NCBI GenBank assembly: GCA_025934255.1
Contig: JAICYJ010000002.1
Coordinates: 1-64,000 of the forward strand
Reading direction: 5' to 3'
From: Thermoleophilia bacterium
Lineage (GTDB): Bacteria > Actinomycetota > Thermoleophilia > Gaiellales > JAICJC01
DNA: 64,000 bases
Under the pieces are notes generated by a model that ran no database searches, was not told where the DNA came from, and worked only from the letters and a program-made list of their open reading frames with translations. Made by a program: the position numbers and the translations under genes. Shown in pieces: positions 25,002-32,577 of the stretch (its first letter is position 1; each line of letters begins with the position of its first letter).

Positions 25002-25007
25002 ACGATA
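25002..25007 (-). promoter_or_regulatory. -10 element for the UbiA-like gene
   Basis: TATCGT on the minus strand ends seven bases before the ATG at 24994; no ribosome-binding site is present, consistent with a leaderless mRNA. Confidence 0.4.
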
Positions 25008-25028
25008 CCAGCGTCCAGCCACCCAAGA

Positions 25029-25056
25029 TTGGTACGTCCGACCCCGTTCGTACCAT
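25029..25056 (+). promoter_or_regulatory. Leaderless promoter overlapping an inverted repeat
   Basis: TTGGTA (25029-25034), a 16-bp spacer and TACCAT (25051-25056) place the transcription start on the ATG at 25063. GGTACG (25031-25036) and CGTACC (25049-25054) form an inverted repeat with a 12-base gap that overlaps both boxes, a typical operator position. Confidence 0.55.
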
Positions 25057-25062
25057 CACCCG

Positions 25063-25263
25063 ATGACCGCAGCCGAAGTGATTGAGGTGCAGCCCGGGAC
25101 GTCCGCCGAGGTGGAGGCGTGGAGGCTGCACGTGCTGCTGCAGGCCGGCTATCCGCTGAACGTGGCCGAGCGCATCGCGCTGGCCGACGCCGACCTGCAC
25201 GTGGCCGTGGACATGCTCGAGCACGGGTGCGCGCCGCAGGTGGCCGTGCGCATCCTCACCTGA
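25063..25263 (+). CDS. Small hypothetical protein (66 aa)
   Basis: A short acidic protein (EVIEVQPGTSAEVEAWRLHV, then GYPLNVAERIALADADLHVA). The repeated pattern of an apolar helix followed by AERIALADADLHVAVDML suggests a small helical domain. I do not recognise its function. The chosen ATG at 25063 agrees with the leaderless promoter; an in-frame ATG at 24979 lies inside the divergent gene. It precedes xseA by 37 bp, which has its own -10 box. Confidence 0.6.
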   Translation: MTAAEVIEVQPGTSAEVEAWRLHVLLQAGYPLNVAERIALADADLHVAVDMLEHGCAPQVAVRILT

Positions 25264-25288
25264 CCGGCGCGAACCGCCGTTCTGGGGC

Positions 25289-25294
25289 GATACT
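25289..25294 (+). promoter_or_regulatory. -10 element for xseA
   Basis: GATACT ends six bases before the ATG at 25301, with no ribosome-binding site, as in the other leaderless promoters here. Confidence 0.4.
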
Positions 25295-25300
25295 GCCGCC

Positions 25301-26533
25301 ATGAGCGCGAAGCCCCAGCCCGTGCAGTACGGCGATCGTCAGGTCTACTCGGTGGCCGGGTTCAACCACGGCGTGGGCGGCTGGCTGCAGCGCCTGCCCG
25401 AGGTGTGGGTGGACGGCGAGGTGGCCGAGATGAAGCAGCAGAGCGGCTGGACGTACGCCTACCTGACGCTGAAGGACGCGGGCGACGGCGCGTCGCTGCA
25501 GGCGCTGGTGCCGCGCTATCGGCTGGAGGCGATCCAGCCGCCGCTGCAGCCGGGAGACCGGGTGCACGCGCGGGGGCGGGCGGAGCTGTACGCGAAGCGG
25601 GGCGAGCTGCGGCTGCGGGTGAGCGCGATCGAGCCGTTCGGGCTGGGCCTGGTGCTGCGGCAGATCGAGGAGCTGAAGCGGCGCCTGGGCGAGGAGGGCC
25701 TGTTCGCACCGGAGCGAAAGCGGCCGCTGCCGCTGCTGCCGCGGGTGGTCGGGGTGATCTGCGGACGTGACGCCGCGGCCAAGCGCGACGTGATCGAGAC
25801 CGCCGAGGCGCGCTACCCGCCGGCGCGGTTCCGGGTGGCGGAGGCCGCCGTGCAGGGTCCCGGTGCGGTGCCGCAGATCCTGGCGGCGCTGGAGCGGCTC
25901 GACAGGGACGACGAGGTGGACGTGATCGTGCTGGCGCGCGGCGGCGGCAGCTTCGAGGACCTGCTGCCGTTCTCGGACGAGCGGCTGGTGCGGGCGGTGG
26001 CGCAGTGCCGGACGCCGGTGGTGTCGGCGATCGGGCACGAGCAGGACACGCCGATCGTCGACCACGTGGCCGACGTGCGGGCGGGCACGCCCAGCCTGGC
26101 GGCACGGCTGGTGGTGCCCGATTACGCGGCGATCATCGCCGACCTGGACGATCTGGCCGCGCGCGCCGGACGGGCGCTGCAGACGCGCACCCATCGCTGC
26201 CGGGAGTCGCTCGCGATGCTGGTGTCGCGGCCGGCCTTCGCCGACCCGCGCAGCTGGATCGCCGTGCGACGGGAGTCGCTGCTGCGGGTGCGCGACGGTC
26301 TCGACCGCTGGCCGGGCGGGCGCCTGGAGCGGGAGCGGGTGCGGGTCGGCCATGCCTTCGACCGCCTGCGGCTGCTGGGGCCGGCTGCGACGCTCGACCG
26401 CGGGTATGCGATCGTGCAGGATACGGCGGGCACGGTGGTGACGGCGGCCGACACGGTCACAGCAGGCCAGCGGATCGGGGTGCGGCTGTCGCAGGGCCGG
26501 ATCGCCGCCACGGTCGAGGAGGTGACGGAGTGA
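25301..26533 (+). CDS. xseA: Exodeoxyribonuclease VII large subunit
   Basis: A 410-aa nuclease subunit that with XseB degrades single-stranded DNA. The N-terminal OB fold (PEVWVDGEVAEMKQQSGWTYAYLTLKD) is followed by the catalytic core VGVICGRDAAAKRDV, ARGGGSFEDLLPFSDERLVRA, SAIGHEQDTPIVDHVADVRA and TPSLAARL, all standard for the family. The C-terminal domain is coiled-coil-like and ends in LDRGYAIV. Usual length for actinobacteria. The normal first residues of the SAIGHE-D-T-D core are GHEQDTPI here, a common conservative change. Its TGA overlaps the xseB GTG. Confidence 0.95.
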   Translation: MSAKPQPVQYGDRQVYSVAGFNHGVGGWLQRLPEVWVDGEVAEMKQQSGWTYAYLTLKDAGDGASLQALVPRYRLEAIQPPLQPGDRVHARGRAELYAKRGELRLRVSAIEPFGLGLVLRQIEELKRRLGEEGLFAPERKRPLPLLPRVVGVICGRDAAAKRDVIETAEARYPPARFRVAEAAVQGPGAVPQILAALERLDRDDEVDVIVLARGGGSFEDLLPFSDERLVRAVAQCRTPVVSAIGHEQDTPIVDHVADVRAGTPSLAARLVVPDYAAIIADLDDLAARAGRALQTRTHRCRESLAMLVSRPAFADPRSWIAVRRESLLRVRDGLDRWPGGRLERERVRVGHAFDRLRLLGPAATLDRGYAIVQDTAGTVVTAADTVTAGQRIGVRLSQGRIAATVEEVTE

Positions 26534-26745
26534 GCGACGAGATGACCTTCGAGCAGGCGCGGGCCGAGCTGGAGCAGATCGTGCGGCGGCTGGAGGACGG
26601 GCAGATCTCGCTGGACGAGTCGCTGAAGCTGTGGGAGCGCGGCGAGCAGCTGCACGCGCTGTGCCTGGCCCGGCTGAACCAGGCCGAGCAGCGGGTGGGT
26701 GAGCTGCTGGAGCGGCTGGGACGCTCGGAGCCGGAGCAGAAGTAG
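26530..26745 (+). CDS. xseB: Exodeoxyribonuclease VII small subunit
   Basis: A 71-aa helical subunit: MTFEQARAELEQIVRRLEDG, ISLDESLKLWERGEQL and C-x-x-x-L-N-Q-A-E-Q-R-V are the family hallmarks. The GTG at 26530 overlaps the xseA stop (GTGA), so the subunits are made in a coupled way. An ATG four codons later is an alternative. Its stop is four bases from the convergent kinase stop. Confidence 0.95.
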   Translation: MSDEMTFEQARAELEQIVRRLEDGQISLDESLKLWERGEQLHALCLARLNQAEQRVGELLERLGRSEPEQK

Positions 26746-26749
26746 CGGT

Positions 26750-27280
26750 TCATCCGGGGACGGTGGCCAGCCACGCCCGCACGGACTTCGCGGAGCGCAG
26801 GCGCAGGATCCGCTTGTCCGCGCACTCGGGCGACGCGAACAGCTCGGGGAGCGAGCGGTCGTATATGCGGTGCTGCGTGACCGACCACCCGAGCAGCGAC
26901 TCGCGGCCCCAGAACAGGTCGCCCAGCGTCTCGCGGTTGCCGTTCCAGAGCTCGCTGCGGCGCAGCACCCGGCCCAGCGAGCGACGGGTCGTTCGCAGCA
27001 TCGACACGTGCAGCGGCAGGTCGAGCCAGATCAGCGTGTCGGCCGCCTCGGGCACCATGGTGCCCAGCTTGCGCTGGTAGCCGCCGTCGATCACCCAGCC
27101 TTCACGGGCGATGACGGCCGCCACGTCGGCACGGAACCGCTCGAGGTCCGGCTCGGCCCAGTCCGGGCCGTGGTGCATGGCGTCCAGCTCGATGTGAGGA
27201 ACGCCCAGGCGGCGGGCCAGCTCGGCCGCCAGCGTGGTCTTGCCCGACCCGCTGATGCCGATGATCCACACCCGCCGCAT
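26750..27280 (-). CDS. P-loop nucleoside-kinase-like protein (FlaR/topology-modulation type)
   Basis: A 176-aa P-loop NTPase of the adenylate-kinase-like group. Walker A IGISGSGKTTLAAELARRL is at the N-terminus; IELDAMHHGPDW and WVIDGGYQRKL follow, and LIWLDLPLHVSMLRTTRRSL is the lid region. This layout matches proteins annotated as 'DNA topology modulation protein FlaR' or AAA-family ATPases of unknown substrate. TAGATT lies exactly six bases before the ATG, so it probably has its own leaderless promoter apart from the upstream acyl-CoA dehydrogenase. True substrate unknown. Confidence 0.85.
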   Translation of the reverse strand: MRRVWIIGISGSGKTTLAAELARRLGVPHIELDAMHHGPDWAEPDLERFRADVAAVIAREGWVIDGGYQRKLGTMVPEAADTLIWLDLPLHVSMLRTTRRSLGRVLRRSELWNGNRETLGDLFWGRESLLGWSVTQHRIYDRSLPELFASPECADKRILRLRSAKSVRAWLATVPG

Positions 27281-27286
27281 GCGGCA

Positions 27287-27292
27287 AATCTA
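27287..27292 (-). promoter_or_regulatory. -10 element of a leaderless promoter (P-loop kinase)
   Basis: TAGATT on the minus strand ends six bases before the ATG at 27280 and there is no ribosome-binding site. Confidence 0.45.
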
Positions 27293-27314
27293 TGCCACGG
27301 CCGGGACGCGGCGG

Positions 27315-28502
27315 TCAGCCGGTCACGTCGAGCAGCGTCTCGACGCCGCGGCGCTCGAGACCGCGGGCCACGATCAGCCGCTGGATCTCGCTGGTGCCCT
27401 CCCAGATGCGGTCGACCCGCAGCTCGCGCAGGAATCGCTCGGCCGTGTTCGTCCGCATGTAGCCGCGGCCGCCGAACGCCTGCACCGCGCGGTCGGCGCA
27501 GCGGTGGGCCGCCTCGCTGGCGAACAGCTTGGCCGCGCTGGCGCGGTGGTGCACCAGCTTGCGGTCGGCGGCAGGGTCGTCGGCCATGCAGGCCACGTGG
27601 TAGACCAGCAGCCGCGCCGCCAGGCAGTCGGACGCCGAGTCGGCCAGCGGGAAGCTGACGCCCTGGAAGTCGAAGATGCGGGAGCCGAACTGCCGGCGCT
27701 GGATCGTCCAGTCCACCGTCTCGGCCAGCAGCCGCCGCATCGCGCCCACGCAGCGGGCGCCGATGTGGATCCGCTCCTCCACGAACCACTCGTTCTGCAG
27801 CTCGTCGCCCTTGCCCACCAGGTCCGGCCCGCCCAGCACCGCGTCCGCCGGCAGGTCGCACTCGAACCGGATGGTGGGATGCCCGTGCGGGTAGTTGTGG
27901 GTGAAGGGTGGATCGTCCACCACCTCGATCCCGGGCGTATCGCGGTCGACCAGAAACAGCGTCGGCAGCCGCTCCCCGTCGCGCACCACGTTCACCATCA
28001 CGATGAAGTAGTCGGCCACGTCGCCGGTGGTGACGAACCACTTCTCGGTGCTGAGGTGCCAGCCGCCGGCCGTCTCGACCGCCGTGCCCGCGATCGCACC
28101 CGTGTCCGACCCGGCGCCGCCCTCGGTGACGGCGTACGCGTCGGCGCGCTCGCCGCGCAGCGTCGGGCGCAGGTACCGTTCGATCTGCTCGGGCGTCCCG
28201 CTGGACAGCACGTTGTAGCCGCCCGCCATGTTCCACCAGATCGCGTTGGTGTTTCGGCCCAGCTCCTCCTGCACCAGCACCTGCTCGACGTTGTCCCAGC
28301 CGCGCCCGCCCAACTCCACCGCGTGGTTGCCCGAGTCGAGCCCGCGCTCGCGGGCCTGGTCGCGGACGTGGCGGCGGTCGGCCTCCGGCAGCCGCCCGCC
28401 GGCCAGCTCCGCCGTCAGCTCCAGCGGGATCAGCACCTCGTCCACGAAGGCGGCGGCGCGCGCTCGCAGCTCACGCTGCCCGGGGGTCAGTGCGAAGTCC
28501 AC
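27315..28502 (-). CDS. Acyl-CoA dehydrogenase family protein
   Basis: A 395-aa flavoprotein. Signature 1 is AVTEGGAGSDTGAIAGTA (FAD and substrate loop), with WFVTTGDVADYFIV for the beta domain; the C-terminus has QAFGGRGYMRTNTAERFLRE and IWEGTSEIQRLIVARGL, the usual second signature. The catalytic Glu of medium-chain enzymes is expected at the EGTSEIQ segment, which is intact. It probably oxidises an acyl-CoA to the enoyl-CoA; chain specificity cannot be told. The start overlaps the 115-aa hypothetical by 16 bp; it is the last gene of the TetR-led operon. Association with a Rieske oxygenase hints at breakdown of an aromatic, sterol or quaternary-amine compound. Confidence 0.9.
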   Translation of the reverse strand: MDFALTPGQRELRARAAAFVDEVLIPLELTAELAGGRLPEADRRHVRDQARERGLDSGNHAVELGGRGWDNVEQVLVQEELGRNTNAIWWNMAGGYNVLSSGTPEQIERYLRPTLRGERADAYAVTEGGAGSDTGAIAGTAVETAGGWHLSTEKWFVTTGDVADYFIVMVNVVRDGERLPTLFLVDRDTPGIEVVDDPPFTHNYPHGHPTIRFECDLPADAVLGGPDLVGKGDELQNEWFVEERIHIGARCVGAMRRLLAETVDWTIQRRQFGSRIFDFQGVSFPLADSASDCLAARLLVYHVACMADDPAADRKLVHHRASAAKLFASEAAHRCADRAVQAFGGRGYMRTNTAERFLRELRVDRIWEGTSEIQRLIVARGLERRGVETLLDVTG

Positions 28503-28834
28503 AGCAGCTCCTCCAGCCGTCGCCGCTCGAGCGCGTCGTGCGACTCGTCGTCGCGCAGCGCCGGCGCCAGCAGGTACTGCTCCCGCAGCACCGCCGCCAG
28601 CCGCTCCGCCGACGCCGCCTGCTCGCCGCTCACCTCGGCCGCCTCCAGCCGCGCCCGGCAGTCGCGCAGGTAGTCGAACCAGTCCTGCATGCGGCCGTCG
28701 TGGATCAGCCGCTCGATCCGGCCCGCCTCGACGTCGGCGTCACCCGCGCCGAGGGCGGCCAGCAGCGACGGCACCTCGCGCTCGATCTCGGGCGTCAGGA
28801 ACAGCCAGCGGTCATCGCCACGGATGATCCTCAC
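28487..28834 (-). CDS. Small hypothetical protein in the Rieske operon
   Basis: A 115-aa acidic helical protein (MRIIRGDDRWLFLTPEIERE at the N-terminus; MQDWFDYLRDCRARLEAAEV in the middle). I recognise no family. It is translationally coupled: the start overlaps the Rieske oxygenase stop by 4 bp and the end overlaps the acyl-CoA dehydrogenase start by 16 bp. Such tight packing suggests an accessory role for one of these enzymes. No transmembrane segment or metal motif. Confidence 0.65.
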   Translation of the reverse strand: MRIIRGDDRWLFLTPEIEREVPSLLAALGAGDADVEAGRIERLIHDGRMQDWFDYLRDCRARLEAAEVSGEQAASAERLAAVLREQYLLAPALRDDESHDALERRRLEELLWTSH

Positions 28835-29943
28835 GGCTCGTCGATGCCCGGAACGGCCTGCCGCAGCAGGTCGTGGAACGCCAGCACGCCGTTCTCGTTG
28901 CGGTTCAGCACGCCGCGCTCATACGTGCGCGACTCGAGGCCCAGCTGCACCATGTCGCACAGCTCCACGTCCTCGGCCATCACCTTGGTGTTGACGCGCC
29001 AGTTGATGGCCCGCACCAGCCGGTCGCGGATCGCGCCGGAGCCGGAGTGGTAGACGCGCGCCTCGGTCCTGGTGCGCCGCAGCCCGTCGGGGAACAGCTG
29101 CCAGGTGTCGATCTGATCGGGGTAGATGTCGATGAACGTGGCCGGCCACAGGTGCACGTACGTCCATGCCCCCAGCAGGTCCTCGGGGAAATCCTTCATC
29201 GGCCGCAGCAGCTTCTGGTACAGCCGCTCCTGGTAGTTGCGCGACGGCTTGTTGCGGAACGGGCCGTCGATCCAGGTGTGGTTCTTGGCCGGCGTGGCGA
29301 CGTAGCGCTTGTAGTCGAGCAGCCGCAGCAGACCGGGATGGCCGACCGGGATGTGGTAGCCCTCCAGGTAGTTGTCGGTGATCACCTTCCAGTTGTGGTC
29401 GTAGCCGTTGGCGATCCGCGGGCCGGCGCCCAGCTCGGCCAGCCGCAGCGGCGCCAGCTTCTCGGCCAGGTCGCCGAAGTAGGTATCGAGCGGCTCGGTC
29501 TCCTCGCTCATGCAGACGAACACCATCCCGCTCAGCTCGCCCACCCGGAAGGCCGGCAGCCGCACGCTCTCGCGGTCGAGGTGCTCGAAGCCGCGCGCCT
29601 CGGGCACCGCCGCCAGCTGGCCGTCCTGCCGGTACGTCCAGCCGTGGTAGGGGCAGCGCAGCACCTTCGGGCAGCTGCCCTGGCCGTCCAGGATGCGGGC
29701 CGCGCGGTGGCGGCAGACGTTCGAGAGCGCACGCAGCTGCCCGTCCTTGTCGCGCAGCACGGCGATCGGCTCGCCCGCGATCGTGGTCGTCCAGAACTTT
29801 CCCGGCTCCGCCACGTCGCTGACGTGGCAGGCGAAGTTCCACGACTTCAGGAACACCTCGCGCATCTCCGCCTCGTACACCTCGGGCGACGTGTAGGCCC
29901 GCGCCGGCAGTGTCTTGCCCTTCGTGTCCCCGGCCACGCTCAT
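28831..29943 (-). CDS. Rieske non-heme iron oxygenase, large subunit
   Basis: A 370-aa ring-hydroxylating/choline-monooxygenase-type enzyme. The Rieske [2Fe-2S] ligands are CRHRAARI and CPYHGWTY (around residues 80-105). The mononuclear iron site is in ITDNYLEGYHIPVGHPGLL with two His residues, with a further Asp expected later. ATG 29943 follows GAGGAG. The closest layout I know is that of glycine-betaine, carnitine or choline oxygenases, which pair with a BetI-type TetR protein like the one upstream, but aromatic substrates are possible. No reductase or ferredoxin gene adjoins it, so electrons must come from elsewhere. Confidence 0.9.
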   Translation of the reverse strand: MSVAGDTKGKTLPARAYTSPEVYEAEMREVFLKSWNFACHVSDVAEPGKFWTTTIAGEPIAVLRDKDGQLRALSNVCRHRAARILDGQGSCPKVLRCPYHGWTYRQDGQLAAVPEARGFEHLDRESVRLPAFRVGELSGMVFVCMSEETEPLDTYFGDLAEKLAPLRLAELGAGPRIANGYDHNWKVITDNYLEGYHIPVGHPGLLRLLDYKRYVATPAKNHTWIDGPFRNKPSRNYQERLYQKLLRPMKDFPEDLLGAWTYVHLWPATFIDIYPDQIDTWQLFPDGLRRTRTEARVYHSGSGAIRDRLVRAINWRVNTKVMAEDVELCDMVQLGLESRTYERGVLNRNENGVLAFHDLLRQAVPGIDEP

Positions 29944-30536
29944 ACGCTGCTCCTCGCAGTTGTGGGAAGCCCCAGCTCGATCGCCAGCGCGCTTCTGATC
30001 AGCTCCGCAGCGCGCTCGTGGCTGGTGATGCCGGACAGGATCTGCAGGCCCAGCCCGTCCACCGTCGCGGCCAGCCGCATCGCCACATCGTTGACGACGA
30101 TCGCGTCGCCGATCGACCCCTCGTCGCGCGCCTGCTCCAGCAGGTCGGTGATCTGCTCGATCCAGGCGGCCGACGAGCGGCGAACGCTCTCGGCCAGGCG
30201 CTCGTCGAAGATCGCGCTGCGCCACATCTCCACCCACAGCACCCAGTCGTCGCGGAAGACGGCATCGGCGCCGGCGTAGATCTCCAGCAGCCGCCGCAGC
30301 CGCTCGACTGCGCCCGGGATGCCCGCCAGCGCGGCCTCGGCGGCCTGGTCGGCCTTGATGTCCGCGTGCTCAAAGGCCTGCATCAGCAGGTCGGCGCGGG
30401 TGTCGAAGTAGTAGTGCAGGAGCGCGCTCGAGACGCCCGCCTCACGCGCCACCGTCCCCATGCGCAACCCGTCGGCGCCCTCCCGGGCGATGACACGGCA
30501 GGTTGCCTCGAGGATCTCGGTCTTGCGGTCGGCCAA
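29940..30536 (-). CDS. TetR-family repressor (BetI-like)
   Basis: A 198-aa regulator. The HTH is TCRVIAREGADGLRMGTVAR plus EAGVSSALLHYYFDTRADLL (residues ~11-50), close to the BetI form. The C-terminal ligand domain has AVFRDDWVLWVEMWRSAIFD and AATVDGLGLQIL, as in the TetR_C BetI-type family. The start is a TTG at 30536 after GGGAG. The stop overlaps the Rieske oxygenase start by 4 bp, and a perfect palindrome lies just upstream, so it probably represses its own four-gene operon until a substrate or its CoA ester appears. Confidence 0.9.
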   Translation of the reverse strand: MADRKTEILEATCRVIAREGADGLRMGTVAREAGVSSALLHYYFDTRADLLMQAFEHADIKADQAAEAALAGIPGAVERLRRLLEIYAGADAVFRDDWVLWVEMWRSAIFDERLAESVRRSSAAWIEQITDLLEQARDEGSIGDAIVVNDVAMRLAATVDGLGLQILSGITSHERAAELIRSALAIELGLPTTARSSV

Positions 30537-30553
30537 TTCGTCGCTCCCGGGTG

Positions 30554-30573
30554 CTGACTGACTAGTCAGTCAG
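30554..30573. promoter_or_regulatory. TetR operator: perfect 20-bp palindrome
   Basis: CTGACTGACTAGTCAGTCAG is an exact palindrome. It lies 17 bp before the TTG start of the TetR gene and immediately downstream of a minus-strand TATGCT -10 candidate (30578-30583), so it would cover the transcription start. Confidence 0.85.
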
Positions 30574-30614
30574 ACGCAGCATAGCGGACGATGCGGCCGG
30601 CGTGAAGATCTGGG

Positions 30615-31289
30615 TCAGGCCTCCCGGCGCGCCAGGATCAGGTGGTGGTAGAGCAGCGCCGCTGCCGCTCCGCCCAGCGGGCAGGCCACGAAGTACAGCC
30701 AGATGTCGGTGAACTTGCCGGCCACCAGGTCGGGCCCGAATGTCCGCGATGGGTTCATGCTGGCACCGGTCAGCGGGCCGCCCATCATGATGTCGAGCGA
30801 GATCGTGAGGCCGATCGGGATGCCGGCAACGGCCGCGAAGCTGCCGCGCGGGTCGACGGCCACGCCGAAGATCACGAACACCAGGAAGAAGGTCAGGATG
30901 AACTCGATCACGAAGCCGCTGCCCCAGCTCACGCCCGGCGCCAGCACCGTCAGGCCGGGATTGATGTTGGGGACGTGATCGGGCAGCGTGGCGCGAACGG
31001 CCAGCGCGCCCAGCACCGCTGCGCCCAGCTGGGCCACCCAGTAGCCCACCGCCTCGTAGGTCGGGATCCGCTTGGTGACCAGGAAGCCGAACGTGATGGC
31101 CGGGTTGAAATGCCCACCCGAGATATGCCCGGCGGCACACACCATCACCGCGATCACGAAGCCATGCGCCAGCGCCACGGTGACCAGGCTGCCGGGAGGG
31201 CCATACAGGATCGCTCCCACGCCGATGAACGAGAGCGCGAACGCGCCCACCGCTTCGACCGTCATCTTGCGCACCAGCTCCGGCTGCAT
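30615..31289 (-). CDS. MIP-family aquaporin/glycerol-type channel
   Basis: A 224-aa channel protein with six helices and two half-helices. The first pore motif is intact (GHISGGHFNPAITFG, NPA). The second reads GASMNPSRTFGPDLV, with NPS in place of NPA. The selectivity Arg follows directly. Length is that of bacterial water channels rather than glycerol facilitators, which have longer loops. The ATG has a clear GGGAGG. The NPA-to-NPS change occurs in some unorthodox aquaporins and may alter permeation. Monocistronic; the gap to the TetR operator is 41 bp. Confidence 0.9.
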   Translation of the reverse strand: MQPELVRKMTVEAVGAFALSFIGVGAILYGPPGSLVTVALAHGFVIAVMVCAAGHISGGHFNPAITFGFLVTKRIPTYEAVGYWVAQLGAAVLGALAVRATLPDHVPNINPGLTVLAPGVSWGSGFVIEFILTFFLVFVIFGVAVDPRGSFAAVAGIPIGLTISLDIMMGGPLTGASMNPSRTFGPDLVAGKFTDIWLYFVACPLGGAAAALLYHHLILARREA

Positions 31290-31384
31290 ACCTACCTCCC
31301 AAAGGCCGTTTCCCCGAATGCCAGAGCCTATCCGCAGCCGCGGTTGGAAGGAGTCGCCAGCGCGGCCGCGAACAGGACGAGTTC

Positions 31385-32182
31385 ATGCGCGGATTCCGAT
31401 ACCTGCTGGTGGTGGTCCCGATCGCGGCGCTGTTCGCGGCCGCCCCGGCGGTGGCCGCCCAGCGCTACACGGTGCGCTGGGGCGACACGCTGACCGGGAT
31501 CGCATCCGCCCACGGCGTGTCGCTGCACCACCTGGCGCGGGCCAACCACATGCGCCCCCGCAGCCTGCTGCTCGCCGGCACCACCCTGCGCATCCCCGGC
31601 CGCGGGCAGGGCAGCTCCGGCGGCCACCGCATCACGGTGCAGTGGGGCGACACGCTCAGCGGCATCGCCGCCCGGTACGGCACCACGCTCACGCACCTGG
31701 CCGCGATCAACGGCATCTCGCCGTTCGGCGTGCTGCTGGCGGGCAGCCACCTGCGCGTCCCCGGTTCCGCGGCCGCCCCGGTGATGGCGGCAAGCAGCAG
31801 CTTCGACGCTGTGCGCTCGCTCGACCGGTGGGCCGCCCACTACGGCGTCGATCCGCGGCTGGCGCGGGCGGTCGCCTGGATGGAATCCGGCTACAACAGC
31901 GGCGCCGTCTCCGCGGTCGGCGCCTGGGGCGTGATGCAGGTGATGCCCGCCACCTGGCGGTTCACACAGCGGCTGATCGGCCACCCGGTGGCGCGCACGC
32001 CGGACGGGAACGTCCGCATCGGCGTGGCCTACCTGCACCACCTGCTGAACGTCTTCGGGGGAGACCAGCGGCTGGCGCTGGCCGCCTACTACCAGGGCCC
32101 CGCCGGCGTGCGCCGGTCCGGCATGCTCCGGGTCACCCAGCGCTACGTGGCGGACGTGATGGCGCTGGAAGCTCGGATGTAG
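31385..32182 (+). CDS. Secreted LysM-LysM-lytic transglycosylase
   Basis: A 265-aa exported cell-wall enzyme. Signal peptide residues 1-25 end at AVAAQ. Two LysM peptidoglycan-binding modules follow (YTVRWGDTLTGIASAHGV and ITVQWGDTLSGIAARYGT), each ending in an LRIP/LRVP turn, then a lytic transglycosylase (SLT) domain with the catalytic Glu in AVAWMESGYN and AVGAWGVMQVMPATW. It would cleave glycan strands during wall growth. The gene is divergent from the aquaporin. Its 3' end overlaps the convergent ArsR gene by 50 bp. No riboswitch was seen in the leader. Confidence 0.92.
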   Translation: MRGFRYLLVVVPIAALFAAAPAVAAQRYTVRWGDTLTGIASAHGVSLHHLARANHMRPRSLLLAGTTLRIPGRGQGSSGGHRITVQWGDTLSGIAARYGTTLTHLAAINGISPFGVLLAGSHLRVPGSAAAPVMAASSSFDAVRSLDRWAAHYGVDPRLARAVAWMESGYNSGAVSAVGAWGVMQVMPATWRFTQRLIGHPVARTPDGNVRIGVAYLHHLLNVFGGDQRLALAAYYQGPAGVRRSGMLRVTQRYVADVMALEARM

Positions 32183-32522
32183 ACCCCCGCAGCAGCTCCG
32201 CGCGCTGGTCGAGATGGCTCAGCACCGACGCGGTCACCTGGTCGCAGAGCGTGAACACGGCGTCGTCGGCGATCGCGTAGTAGCAGCGCAGGCCCTCGCG
32301 GCGGCGCGACAGCAGCCCGCCGTCGGCCAGCAGGCCGAGATGTTTAGAGGCGTTGGCCTGGGTGCATCCCAGCTCTGCGGCCAGCGAGCCGACCGTGCGC
32401 TCGCCGTCGCGCAGCAGATCCATCAGCATCAGCCGGCTGGGATCGCCCAGCAGACGGAACCGGTCGGCTACGGTTCGGGCATACTCGGCCGGAAGCGGAT
32501 GTGGAAGCGCCATTTGCGCCAT
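32133..32522 (-). CDS. ArsR-family regulator
   Basis: A 129-aa winged-helix regulator. The DNA-binding part is RFRLLGDPSRLMLMDLLRDG, then AAELGCTQANASKHLGLLADGGLL with a single Cys in the recognition helix region; no CVC metal box is present, so it may sense redox state or another signal rather than metal. ATG 32522 is taken as start, an ATG three codons later is possible; upstream extension is a shadow of thioredoxin. It is divergent from thioredoxin and the shared promoter contains an inverted repeat. Its 3' end overlaps the transglycosylase gene by 50 bp. Confidence 0.88.
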   Translation of the reverse strand: MAQMALPHPLPAEYARTVADRFRLLGDPSRLMLMDLLRDGERTVGSLAAELGCTQANASKHLGLLADGGLLSRRREGLRCYYAIADDAVFTLCDQVTASVLSHLDQRAELLRGSTSELPAPSRPPRSAG

Positions 32523-32537
32523 CGTAGCGCATGTGCA

Positions 32538-32557
32538 ACTATATAACCAGTCAGTTA
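32538..32557. promoter_or_regulatory. Divergent ArsR/thioredoxin promoter with operator-like repeat
   Basis: A minus-strand TATAGT (32538-32543) and a plus-strand TATAAC (32542-32547) overlap each other. TAAC (32544-32547) and GTTA (32554-32557) form a short inverted repeat with a six-base gap. This AT-rich patch contrasts with the surroundings and suits joint control of the two genes by the ArsR protein. Confidence 0.5.
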
Positions 32558-32577
32558 CATAAGTCAGGAGACCCGGA

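Noticed and set aside
31290..31384. A c-di-AMP (ydaO) riboswitch before the LysM transglycosylase gene
   Set aside because: Wall-hydrolase genes of actinobacteria often have one, but the expected conserved strands are not present here or upstream of the NlpC gene.
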